Below, one piece after another: positions 35,378-42,655 of a stretch of DNA of 64,000 nucleotides. Below the pieces are notes generated by a model. That model was not told where the DNA came from. It ran no database searches and saw nothing but the letters and a program-made list of their open reading frames with translations. The DNA lies in NCBI RefSeq assembly GCF_014490725.1, contig NZ_JACOQL010000003.1, forward strand, positions 62,001 through 126,000, given 5' to 3'. Each line of letters opens with the position of its first letter. Positions within the stretch are counted from its first letter, which is position 1. Origin of the DNA: Paracoccus amoyensis. GTDB lineage: Bacteria; Pseudomonadota; Alphaproteobacteria; Rhodobacterales; Rhodobacteraceae. Both the position numbers and the translations under genes were made by a program.

Positions 35378-36160
35378 CTAACCACGCCGAAATACAAAAG
35401 AAATTCCGAAAAAGATTGCAGCGACGGCGACAATCGACGGTCCTGCCGGTGTGTCCAGATGCAGGCTGGACAGCAGTCCCAACATCACCGACAGACCGGC
35501 GATCAGCGATGCATTGGCAGCCATCCGCTCGGGCGTGGGGGCCAATGCGCGGGCTGCGGCTGCCGGAACGATCAGCATTGCAGAAATCAGCAACGATCCG
35601 ATCACTCGAATCGACAATGCGACGACGACGGCCAGCGCGATAGAAAGCAGAAGCCGTTCGAATCGTGGATTGATACCTGCAGCCATTGCCAGTTCTTCAT
35701 TCAGGGTTGCGGTCAGCAGGTTTTGCCAGCGCCACATCAACACCCCAAGGACCAGCAGAGCGCCAATCCAGATCAGCGTCAGATCCGCCATTCCGACGGT
35801 CAGGATATCGCCGAACAGATAAGAATTCAGGTCCGCCCGGGCCGATGGGACAAAACTTATAGCGACCAGGCCAAAGGCCAGCGCCGAATGTGCAAGAACA
35901 CCCAATACAGTATCCATCGCCTGCCCGCGCGATACCAGCGCCGTAACCACAACCGCCATCACCAGCGCCACAAGCAATGTCCCGGCATAGATCGACAGAT
36001 TGAAGGCAAGGCTAAGCGCCACGCCCAGAATAGCGGCATGTGCGGTTGAATCCCCGAAATAGGCCATCCGCCGCCACACGACAAAACTGCCCAGTGGACC
36101 AGCCACCAGCGCCAGCCCTAAACCGGCCAGCAATGCGCGAATAAAGAAATCATCCAGCAT
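35378..36160 (-). CDS. znuB: Zinc ABC transporter permease ZnuB
   Basis: The 260-residue protein is the membrane subunit of a family 3 metal ABC importer. It starts LDDFFIRALLAGLGLALVAGPLGSFVVWRRMAYFGD, where GSFVVWRRM and YFGDSTAHAAILG are ABC-3 signatures, and has seven to eight hydrophobic segments. The coupling region is near MAAGINPRFERLLL. Zinc rather than manganese is indicated by the linked Zur-type regulator and His-rich znuA. In the repaired reading of znuC the spacing to znuB would be 14 bp; in the sequence as given znuC overlaps it by 11 bases. Confidence 0.93.
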   Translation of the reverse strand: MLDDFFIRALLAGLGLALVAGPLGSFVVWRRMAYFGDSTAHAAILGVALSLAFNLSIYAGTLLVALVMAVVVTALVSRGQAMDTVLGVLAHSALAFGLVAISFVPSARADLNSYLFGDILTVGMADLTLIWIGALLVLGVLMWRWQNLLTATLNEELAMAAGINPRFERLLLSIALAVVVALSIRVIGSLLISAMLIVPAAAARALAPTPERMAANASLIAGLSVMLGLLSSLHLDTPAGPSIVAVAAIFFGISFVFRRG

Positions 36161-36935
36161 GAAAATGCATCGCCTTAGCTGTGGTGGTGGTGATGATCGT
36201 GGATGTGGTCATGGCCATGATCGTGATCGTGATCGTGGTGGTGCTGATATAACGCCAGCGCATCTTCGCTACCCGCGCGAACAGGGCGCGATATTCCGGT
36301 GCGGAACTGACATGCTGCGGCGTCCCTTCGCAGCAGACATGCCCGTTCAGACAGATCACACGGTCCGACGCGCGCATCACCACAAGCAGATCATGGCTGA
36401 CCATCAGCACCGCGGCACCGGTTTCACGGCGAACTTCCTCGACCAGTTTGTAAAAGGCGACGATGCCGGGTTGGTCCAGCCCCTGTGTCGGCTCATCCAG
36501 GACCAACAAGTTGGGATCATGCAGCAAAGCGCGCGCCAGCAGGACACGCTGAAACTGACCGCCAGACAGTTGGGTCAGTTGCCGGGCTTGCAGCCCATCA
36601 ACCCCCGTCCGCGCCAGAACCGCCGAGGCCATCTCATCGCTGACCCGGCGAGGCAGCGACAGAAACCGCCGCACGGTCATCGGGATCGCGGTATCAATCT
36701 GAACCCGCTGCGGCACATAGCCGATGCGCAGATCCGGCCTGCGGCTGATGCGGCCATCTGCCAGCGCCATATGGCCCAGCAACGCCCGCACAAGCGACGA
36801 TTTGCCCGACCCGTTCGGCCCGACAACGGTGACGATCTCTTGCGGGGCAATCTGAAAATCAACATTCTGCAGCACAATGTCCTGACTGCCCGGCCGCAAG
36901 ATCGTCAGGTCATTTGCCTGTATCAGCGGCGTCAT
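36150..36935 (-). CDS. znuC: Zinc ABC transporter ATPase ZnuC, with apparent C-terminal frameshift
   Basis: The ATPase subunit of zinc uptake. As read it has 261 residues, with Walker A VGPNGSGKSS, signature LSGGQFQRVLLARAL, Walker B NLLVLDEPTQGLD and the H-loop VSHDLL. All of these are intact. After PEYRALF (about residue 219) the frame ends in a Thr/Ile-rich tail. In the neighbouring frame the same DNA encodes a tail of the form DALALYQHHHDHDHDHGHD followed by a His run and a TAA at 36175-36177, as usual for ZnuC. One base is missing near 36272-36281, in a GC run. The ATPase core should survive, but the zinc-binding tail is lost, unless this is a sequencing error. The start overlaps zur by 4 bases. 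Confidence 0.9.
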   Translation of the reverse strand: MTPLIQANDLTILRPGSQDIVLQNVDFQIAPQEIVTVVGPNGSGKSSLVRALLGHMALADGRISRRPDLRIGYVPQRVQIDTAIPMTVRRFLSLPRRVSDEMASAVLARTGVDGLQARQLTQLSGGQFQRVLLARALLHDPNLLVLDEPTQGLDQPGIVAFYKLVEEVRRETGAAVLMVSHDLLVVMRASDRVICLNGHVCCEGTPQHVSSAPEYRALFARVAKMRWRYISTTTITITIMAMTTSTIITTTTAKAMHFHAG

Positions 36936-37414
36936 ATCGCCCCCGCCCTGGCGCAGGTGGGGCAAAGGCCCAAGGCCTCGATCGTCACCCGCTCGACGGT
37001 GAAGCCGGAATCCGCGGCCAGATCCGAAAGAGTTTCGCGCACCGGGGCGGCGGGAAGTTCGGCCAATTTGTCGCATTCCCGACAGATCAGAAAAGCCGGA
37101 GCATGCTCATGCCCCGGATGCAGGCAGGCGGCAAAGGCGTTCAGGCGTTGCAGACGATGTGCCAGACCGTTCTGGACCAGAAACTCCAATGCACGATAGG
37201 CCACGGGGGGTTGGTTGCCATACCCTTCCTCGGCCAGGCGCTGAAGCATGTCATAGGCCCCCATGGCACGATGCGACTCCAACAGGATTTCCAACGTGCG
37301 ACGCCTGACCGGGGTCAGACGTGCGCCCGACTTGGTCAGTCGCGCTTCCGCCTCGTCCAGCGCACGGGCGGTGCATTGGCTGTGATCATGCGGCGCAAAG
37401 GCGGCGTTGGACAT
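36932..37414 (-). CDS. zur: Zinc uptake regulator Zur (Fur family)
   Basis: A 160-residue Fur-family repressor. The N-terminal winged helix has LTPVRRRTLEILLESH and AYDMLQRL; the dimerisation domain has HEHAPAFLICRECDKLAEL with a CxxC pair, and a second CxxC near the C-terminus (GLCPTCARAG), the structural zinc site. An N-terminal His/Cys-rich segment (PHDHSQC) is also seen in Zur proteins. The ATG at 37414 is chosen; a TTG at 37435 would add seven residues. It is co-directional with znuC-znuB and divergent from znuA, with two candidate Zur boxes between. Confidence 0.93.
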   Translation of the reverse strand: MSNAAFAPHDHSQCTARALDEAEARLTKSGARLTPVRRRTLEILLESHRAMGAYDMLQRLAEEGYGNQPPVAYRALEFLVQNGLAHRLQRLNAFAACLHPGHEHAPAFLICRECDKLAELPAAPVRETLSDLAADSGFTVERVTIEALGLCPTCARAGAI

Positions 37415-37439
37415 ATCGGGCTGTGCAATGCTCAAGATA

Positions 37440-37454
37440 AGTTACTTTATAACA
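37440..37454. promoter_or_regulatory. Candidate Zur box 1
   Basis: AGTTACTTTATAACA is an imperfect copy of the palindrome 27 bp to the right, with GTTA and TAAC halves. It lies just before zur and overlaps its alternative TTG start region. Confidence 0.65.
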
Positions 37455-37466
37455 TTTCAGTTGACT

Positions 37467-37481
37467 TGTTATCATATAACA
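37467..37481. promoter_or_regulatory. Candidate Zur box 2
   Basis: TGTTATCATATAACA is a perfect 6-3-6 palindrome of the form known for alphaproteobacterial Zur sites. It lies about 40 bp before znuA and within the divergent zur-znuA promoter region. Confidence 0.85.
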
Positions 37482-37522
37482 TCAACAAGGGCCTCGCTTC
37501 AACCTCTGCCAAGGATATTCTG

Positions 37523-38434
37523 ATGCGCATCTCTTTTGCACTTGCGGCCCTGCTGTTCAGCGCGACCCCCGCTCTGGCCGCGCCAGAGATTGTGGTCGAC
37601 ACACCGATCACCGGCTCATTGGTTCAACATGTCATGGGCGATCTTGGCACCATTCATGTTCTGATGCCTGCCGGGACCAGCGTTCATCACCATCAGATGC
37701 GTCCCTCGGACGCCGGTGCATTGCAAGATGCCGATGCGCTGATCTGGACCGGACCAGAACTGACACCGTGGCTGGAACGCGCATCTAGGTCACTTGGGCA
37801 GGGCTCAGTGCAGTTACGTTTATTGGATATCAAGGGAACGACATTACGCAGTTATGATGATCGTCACGCAGATCAGCACGATGAAGATCACGGTCATGGT
37901 CACGGTCATGCGGACAACGATCCACATGCGTGGTTGAACCCGGAAAATACCGCTCTCTGGCTATCAGAGATTGCGAAACAACTGGGCGCTTTGGATTCAG
38001 AAAATGCGGCGATCTATTCGGCCAATGCGCAGGCTGTTGCTGCGAGGTTGGATGAAATGGATTCCGCGATCCGTGCCCAACTTGCCCCCGTCGCTGATAA
38101 GCACTTTGTCGTTTTCCACGATGCCTATGGCTATTTCACCGACCATTACGGCCTTTCCCCCGCTTTGGCGGTGTCACCCGGTGACGCCAGCACCCCTTCG
38201 GCAGCGCGAATCAGTGAATTGCGTGCCGCAATCACCGAATCGGGGGCAACCTGCGCTTTCCCTGAATTTGCGCAGGACACGAAATTGATCGTAGCCGCGT
38301 CCGAAGGAACCGGCATAAAGACCGGGGCAGCACTTGACCCCGAAGGCGCCGGCATCGAAGCAGGTCCCATGTTGTATGGCCACGTCATGCAGGGATTGGC
38401 CGATAGTCTGACAGATTGTCTGTCGGCTGAATGA
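37523..38434 (+). CDS. znuA: Periplasmic zinc-binding protein ZnuA
   Basis: The 303-residue solute-binding protein delivers Zn2+ to ZnuBC. A signal peptide runs to ATPALAAP. Metal ligands of the cluster A-I fold are visible: the histidine patch SVHHHQM near residue 55, a His/Asp-rich loop from about 115 to 133 (HADQHDEDHGHGHGHAD) followed by DPHAWLNPEN, and VVFHDAYGYF near 198. A C-terminal cysteine pair (ATCAFPEF and TDCLSAE) fits the ZnuA disulfide. The ATG at 37523 has AAGGAT upstream. It is divergent from zur-znuCB. Confidence 0.95.
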   Translation: MRISFALAALLFSATPALAAPEIVVDTPITGSLVQHVMGDLGTIHVLMPAGTSVHHHQMRPSDAGALQDADALIWTGPELTPWLERASRSLGQGSVQLRLLDIKGTTLRSYDDRHADQHDEDHGHGHGHADNDPHAWLNPENTALWLSEIAKQLGALDSENAAIYSANAQAVAARLDEMDSAIRAQLAPVADKHFVVFHDAYGYFTDHYGLSPALAVSPGDASTPSAARISELRAAITESGATCAFPEFAQDTKLIVAASEGTGIKTGAALDPEGAGIEAGPMLYGHVMQGLADSLTDCLSAE

Positions 38435-38481
38435 TGAAAATTGGGACGGGAAATTGCGGCGGGAAATTGCGGTGGAACAAA

Positions 38482-38523
38482 TCTGACTATTTTACTTTGA
38501 CAATTCAGAGTAAATTTGTCAGA
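38482..38523. promoter_or_regulatory. Extended dyad upstream of hemP, candidate iron-responsive operator
   Basis: A dyad centred at 38502.5 has outer arms TCTGAC/GTCAGA (38482-38487 and 38518-38523) and inner arms TTTACT-TGA with TCA-AGTAAA, about 16 of 21 positions symmetrical. It ends 38 bp before hemP. HemP genes are iron-controlled, so an iron regulator (Fur, RirA or IscR type) is the natural candidate. Confidence 0.65.
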
Positions 38524-38561
38524 CATAGATAAATGAAGGATCAAACCCAAAGAGGCTGACC

Positions 38562-38738
38562 ATGACCGCAGCACGTCCCGCCGATTTTCTGCAACCCGGC
38601 ACCAGCGCCCTTGCACGTCTTCCGCAGCATGACGCAACCGAATTGACGCGTGGCGGCAATCAGGCGCTGATCATTCTTGATGACCAGATTTACCAGCTGC
38701 GCATTACCCGCGCGGGCAAGCTGATCCTGACCAAATAA
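38562..38738 (+). CDS. hemP: Hemin uptake protein HemP
   Basis: A 58-residue protein of the HemP family. The hallmark is the C-terminal strand pair: RGNQALIILDDQIYQLRITR followed by AGKLILTK at the very end. AGAGG precedes the ATG at 38562. Family members are tied to haem uptake and iron regulation, and in some bacteria activate hmu gene expression; the mechanism is not settled. No haem transporter genes adjoin it here, so it works in trans or as a lone regulator. A terminator follows at 38772. Confidence 0.92.
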   Translation: MTAARPADFLQPGTSALARLPQHDATELTRGGNQALIILDDQIYQLRITRAGKLILTK

Positions 38739-38771
38739 TCAATCAATTCTGCGAACTCCGGGGTTCCCTCG

Positions 38772-38808
38772 AAACCGGGCTGGCAATTACGCCTGCCCGG
38801 TTTTTTAC
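38772..38808 (+). terminator. Rho-independent terminator of hemP
   Basis: AAACCGGGC at 38772-38780 pairs with GCCCGGTTT at 38795-38803 and continues into Ts. It is also placed to end the leftward rluB transcript. Confidence 0.85.
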
Positions 38809-38809
38809 A

Positions 38810-40405
38810 TTAGCCACGAGGTTTACCGCCACCGGGACGCCCACCGGGTCTGCCGCCAGCCGGTTTGCCAGCACCGGGTTTCCCGCCGCCGAATTTCCCG
38901 CCGTCAGGACGTCCGCCAGCGGGTTTAGCGCGAAAACCTCTGCCACCGCCCGGCTTGCCCTGATCGCCGCGATTACCGCCAAAGGATTTCGGGCCAAAGG
39001 ATTTCGGGCCAAAGGATTTCGAACCGCCTTGCTCGTCACGCTTGCCACCAAATGACGAGCGATCACCGGCCGGCTTGCCAAAGCGGCGCGGTTTGCGATC
39101 TTCGCCACCGTCAGCGGAATCAAACGAACGCCGCGGGGCTGCGTCATCGCGACGCCAGTTACCCTTTGATGGGCGCGCATCATCATCACGCGCACCGGCA
39201 CCAAAACGGCGTTCACCCGCAGGTTTGCCGTCGAAACGTTTGGGGCGGTCATCCCGATCACCAGCGTTGCCGCCGAACCGCCGTGGCCGATCCTGACTGT
39301 CGCCGGGCTTTCCGCCAAAGCGTTTTGGACGATCCTGACCTTCGCCCGGTTTGCTCCCAAACCGCTTCGGGCGATCCTGAGCGTCACCAGGTTTCGCGCC
39401 AAAACGTCGCGGGCGATCCTGACCTTCGGCCGAACCTTCGCCAAACCGCTTTGGACGGTCCTGCGCATCAAAAGGTTTGGCACCGAACTTTCTGGGCCGA
39501 TCCTGGCCGTCCGCATCGTTCCCGCGCGCGGGCCGGTCGCCATGCGAACGGAAGCTGCGGCGGGGGCCATCATCCAGCCCGTCATGGCGGCGCGGACCGC
39601 GCGACGAATCAGCTCCGCGCGGACGCATTTCGCGTTCTTTTTCCTCGACCTCACCGGTCAACAGACCGCCCAATTGATCGCGCAAGACGCGGCGCTTCAC
39701 TTCGGCCACCTGATTTTTTTCCAGCCCGATCAGCTTGAACGGACCATAGCCAATGCGAATCAGGCGGTTTACCTGCAACCCGATATGAGACATCGCGCGA
39801 CGAATCTCGCGGTTCTTGCCTTCGCGGATACCCACCGTCAGCCAGGCATTCGCACCTTGCTGGCTGTCCAACTTGATCTCCATCGGGGCGAATTCTTCGC
39901 CATCGATCGTGACGCCACGGCGCAGCGGGGCAAAGGTCAGATCGGACGGATTGCCGTTCACGCGCACACGATAGCGACGCAACCAGCCGGTCGTCGGCAA
40001 CTCCAGCCGGCGCTTCAATTCGCCATCGTTGGTCAGCAACAACAACCCTTCCGAGTTGAGGTCCAGCCGCCCCACACTCATCACCCGCGGCATTTCGCGG
40101 GGCAGCGCGTCAAAGACGGTCTGACGGCCTTTCTCATCCGATTCCGTCGTTACCAGTCCAAGCGGCTTGTAATACAGCCATAACCGGGTTTCCTGCGGCT
40201 CTTCCATGCGCTTGCCATCGATCACGATCTTGTCGGTCGGCAATACGTCCAGCGCAGGGCTGTTGATTTTCTGCCCGTTCACCGTGACACGACCTTCGAT
40301 GATCATGCGTTCGGCTTCGCGGCGACTGGCAACACCGGCGCGTGCCATGACTTTGGCAATGCGTTCTGCGGTCGCGGGGGCTTGTGGGGTATTTTCTTCG
40401 GTCAT
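38810..40405 (-). CDS. rluB: RluB-type 23S rRNA pseudouridine synthase with long repetitive basic tail
   Basis: Residues 1 to about 250 are a normal RluB/RsuA enzyme: an S4 RNA-binding domain (AERIAKVMARAGVASRREAE), then the synthase core with GRLDLNSEGLLLLTNDG, the catalytic aspartate in GRLD, and GKNREIRRA. It isomerises uridine in helix 89 of 23S rRNA in known members. Residues from about 265 to 531 form a disordered, basic tail: seven 14-residue repeats of the type QDRPKRFGxKPGDx, then FGPKSFGPKSFG and Gly/Lys/Pro-rich blocks. The tail roughly doubles the usual size. The start at 40405 has GGAGAA upstream. It is divergent from tadA. Such RG/KPG-rich tails often bind RNA or ribosomes; that is inference. 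Confidence 0.92.
   Translation of the reverse strand: MTEENTPQAPATAERIAKVMARAGVASRREAERMIIEGRVTVNGQKINSPALDVLPTDKIVIDGKRMEEPQETRLWLYYKPLGLVTTESDEKGRQTVFDALPREMPRVMSVGRLDLNSEGLLLLTNDGELKRRLELPTTGWLRRYRVRVNGNPSDLTFAPLRRGVTIDGEEFAPMEIKLDSQQGANAWLTVGIREGKNREIRRAMSHIGLQVNRLIRIGYGPFKLIGLEKNQVAEVKRRVLRDQLGGLLTGEVEEKEREMRPRGADSSRGPRRHDGLDDGPRRSFRSHGDRPARGNDADGQDRPRKFGAKPFDAQDRPKRFGEGSAEGQDRPRRFGAKPGDAQDRPKRFGSKPGEGQDRPKRFGGKPGDSQDRPRRFGGNAGDRDDRPKRFDGKPAGERRFGAGARDDDARPSKGNWRRDDAAPRRSFDSADGGEDRKPRRFGKPAGDRSSFGGKRDEQGGSKSFGPKSFGPKSFGGNRGDQGKPGGGRGFRAKPAGGRPDGGKFGGGKPGAGKPAGGRPGGRPGGGKPRG
39214..39507 (-). repeat. Seven tandem 42-bp units in the rluB tail
   Basis: The coding repeats encode QDRP(K/R)(R/K)FG-x2-x4, one unit per 42 bp, with near-identical DNA in the first eight codons and drift in the rest. 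They are a likely site of copy-number variation between strains. Confidence 0.85.
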
Positions 40406-40526
40406 GCGAATTCTCCTGCGCATCTCTGCGGGGGTTAAAAGAGGGACTTTTTACGACACCCCCCTCAAACGTGGAAGGATTCTTTTGCCCGCTTGCACAG
40501 GCGTGATCCGCTTGCGACAAACGCGC

Positions 40527-40979
40527 ATGTCCGGTTTCACCACCCATATGGATCGCGCCATGGCCCAGGCGCGTGCCGCCGCAGATCGCGGCGAGGTTCC
40601 TGTTGGCGCCGTCCTGATTGCGCCCGATGGCCGTGTTGCGGCCGCAGCAGGGAACCGCACCCGCGAATTATCTGATCCGACAGCCCATGCCGAAATCGTG
40701 GCCATTCGTGAAGCCTGCGCCGCTGCCGGGTCTGAACGCTTGCCCGGTTACAGCCTGTGGGTGACGCTGGAACCCTGCCCCATGTGCGCCGCAGCGATAT
40801 CCGCCGCCCGCATAGAACGCCTGTATTACGGGGCCAGCGACCCCCGAATGGGCGGCGTCGAGCATGGTGCACGGGTGTTCGATCACGCCCAATGTCACCA
40901 TCGCCCACAGATTTATGATGGGCTTGGCGCCGATGAATCGCGTAGCCTGCTAAGAAATTTCTTTGAGAGCAGGCGATGA
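40527..40979 (+). CDS. tadA: tRNA-specific adenosine deaminase TadA
   Basis: TadA converts the wobble adenosine of tRNA-Arg(ACG) to inosine. The 150-residue protein has the zinc and catalytic motif HAE in DPTAHAEIVAIREAC (near residue 55) and PCPMCAAAI (near 87), plus the GGVEHGARVFDH segment and a C-terminal LLRNFFESRR helix. The ATG at 40527 gives MSGFTTHMDRAM; an ATG at 40548 would also leave the family core intact. A longer frame from 40206 overlaps rluB and is rejected. It overlaps the HAD gene by 4 bases. Confidence 0.94.
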   Translation: MSGFTTHMDRAMAQARAAADRGEVPVGAVLIAPDGRVAAAAGNRTRELSDPTAHAEIVAIREACAAAGSERLPGYSLWVTLEPCPMCAAAISAARIERLYYGASDPRMGGVEHGARVFDHAQCHHRPQIYDGLGADESRSLLRNFFESRR

Positions 40980-41578
40980 AACACATTGTATTCGACCTTG
41001 GCCAAGTGCTGATCAACTGGTTTCCCGAAGAAGCGTTTCAACAGCAGTTCGACGACCCTGCCGCCTTGCAGGAATGGTTTCAGCAGATTGATTTCAACGG
41101 TTGGAACCGCAAGCAGGATGGCGGGCGCAGTTTTGCCGCGGGGTTGGCTGCGGCCCGTGAACAGCATGGTGCGCTGGCAGCTCCGCTGGAGGGGTATCTG
41201 GATCGCTTCGGCCTGACGATCCTCCAACCCGTCGCCGAGACATGGCAGATCGCGGAAAATCTGAAATCCGCTGGTCACGATCTTTATGCGATCACCAATT
41301 GGGCGGCGGAAACCTGGCCCCAGGCCCTGCGACAATATCCCAGACTGAACGGGTTGTTCACCGATATCGTCGTGTCGGGTATCGAGGCCCTGCTGAAGCC
41401 CGAGGCTGCGATCTATCTGACCCTGTGCCAGCGAAACAACCTGCGCCCCGAAGATTGCCTGTTCATCGACGACAGTCTGGCGAATGTTCAGGGTGCGCGA
41501 AAGATCGGAATGGACGCGATCCATTTCACCAGCGCGGCGGAACTTCGCAGTGAACTTGCCGTCAGGGGTATCGGATAG
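40976..41578 (+). CDS. HAD-superfamily hydrolase (haloacid dehalogenase-like phosphatase)
   Basis: A 200-residue HAD protein. Motif I is VFDLGQVLINWFP at the N-terminus, where the second aspartate of the DxD pair is replaced by glycine, as in the YihX/HAD-IA group. Motif II is YAITNWAAE near residue 104, motif III KPEAAIY near 140, and motif IV CLFIDDSLANVQGA near 160. The cap is a short helical type. Likely a small-molecule phosphatase such as a sugar or nucleotide phosphatase; substrate unknown. It is translationally coupled to tadA (ATGA overlap). Confidence 0.87.
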   Translation: MKHIVFDLGQVLINWFPEEAFQQQFDDPAALQEWFQQIDFNGWNRKQDGGRSFAAGLAAAREQHGALAAPLEGYLDRFGLTILQPVAETWQIAENLKSAGHDLYAITNWAAETWPQALRQYPRLNGLFTDIVVSGIEALLKPEAAIYLTLCQRNNLRPEDCLFIDDSLANVQGARKIGMDAIHFTSAAELRSELAVRGIG

Positions 41579-41618
41579 CTTGAACCCTGTCGCATTGCCC
41601 CCTATAGGAGTATGCGAC

Positions 41619-41692
41619 GCGGGTGTAGCTCAATGGTAGAGCAGCAGCCTTCCAAGCTGAATACGTGGGTTCGATTCCCATCACCCGCTCCA
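41619..41692 (+). tRNA. tRNA-Gly (anticodon UCC)
   Basis: A 74-nt tRNA with encoded CCA. The acceptor arm GCGGGTG pairs with CACCCGC, the D arm is GCTC-AATGGTA-GAGC, the anticodon loop is CTTCCAA, giving UCC, and the T loop is TTCGATT. It is followed 3 bp later by the stop end of a convergent hydrolase gene. Confidence 0.97.
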
Positions 41693-41695
41693 ACC

Positions 41696-42445
41696 TTACC
41701 AATAATTTAGGGCCATCTGGTCTTTATTGCCATGCAGGGCCACAAAGCGTTCCCGCATCAGCAAATGACTTAGCGCCTCGGTGACGGCTTCGGGCTGTTC
41801 GATCGGCGTCAGATGGCCACTGGACGGCACGATGACCAACCGCGAATCCGGGATATCCACGGCCATGTCACGATGCAGATCAGGCGGTGTCACCACATCG
41901 CTTTCGCCGCACAAAACCAGCGTCGGGCAATAAATATCATGAAGTGACGGACGACCGTCAGGGCGATCTATCAGACTTTGCCGGATGAACACCTCTGGTC
42001 CAAGACGCTCGGTCATGCCACGAACGCGTGCCGCCATGTCGGCGTTATGACGGTTTGCGGGGGCAAGATAGGTGTCCAGCAGCTTGTCACCGAAGCCGTG
42101 GAACTTGCCGGGATTGCCCGCCATCGCGATCAGGCGCTGTCGGTCTTGGGCGCGTGACGCGGCGTCGGGCAGCATCGTCGTATCCAAAAGCGCCAGATGC
42201 GTGACCCGATCCGGCGCGATACGCATGATTTCCTGCGCGACGACCCCGCCAAGCGAAAAACCCGCCAGCGCGAATTCATCGTCAGCGATGGCCAGCACAT
42301 CCTGGGCGAGGCGGGCAAGTGTATTGCCCCTGGTGATGTCCGCGACGACAGGACGACAGGTTCTGGACAGCGGCCTTATCTGATCGCGCCATAGCGCGGC
42401 GTCATTCAGAAGGCCGGGGATAAGGATCAGTTGCGGCTTGGTCAT
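41696..42445 (-). CDS. Alpha/beta-fold hydrolase
   Basis: A 249-residue hydrolase of the type that acts on small esters or lactones. The oxyanion region is LILIPGLLNDAALWRDQI, the nucleophile elbow is FALAGFSLGGVVAQEI (Ser in GFSLGG, near residue 84), and the acid and histidine follow in VLCGESDVVTPP and PSSGHLTPIEQPEAV. Family members near this sequence are often annotated as 3-oxoadipate enol-lactonase-like, but no aromatic pathway is present here. It ends 3 bp from the tRNA, and its 5' side faces a roughly 210-bp gap before the pheT terminator. Confidence 0.86.
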   Translation of the reverse strand: MTKPQLILIPGLLNDAALWRDQIRPLSRTCRPVVADITRGNTLARLAQDVLAIADDEFALAGFSLGGVVAQEIMRIAPDRVTHLALLDTTMLPDAASRAQDRQRLIAMAGNPGKFHGFGDKLLDTYLAPANRHNADMAARVRGMTERLGPEVFIRQSLIDRPDGRPSLHDIYCPTLVLCGESDVVTPPDLHRDMAVDIPDSRLVIVPSSGHLTPIEQPEAVTEALSHLLMRERFVALHGNKDQMALNYW

Positions 42446-42603
42446 GTCATTTCACCAACGTCAACACGTTACAAACAAGGGTCTACCTTTGCAGCTCCTT
42501 AGACAAATATATCTTAAAGCTACCCAGCATAACGACTGACTATTGGGACAGGTTCGTTACCAAAACGACACAATTTTGTGCGCAATTGGCAGATTTGACG
42601 TGA

Positions 42604-42628
42604 AAATGCCCGGTCGGTGACCGGGCAT
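42604..42628 (-). terminator. Rho-independent terminator of pheT
   Basis: ATGCCCGGT and ACCGGGCAT (42606-42614 and 42620-42628) pair perfectly around CGGTG; the minus strand continues TTTTCA. It lies 27 bp beyond the pheT stop. Confidence 0.85.
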
Positions 42629-42655
42629 TCGCGCTTTCGTGAACATCGGCGCGGG

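Noticed and set aside
38448..38472. GGGAAATTGCGG repeated twice between znuA and hemP as a regulatory iteron
   Set aside because: Only two copies, and directly after the znuA stop; probably a small duplication.
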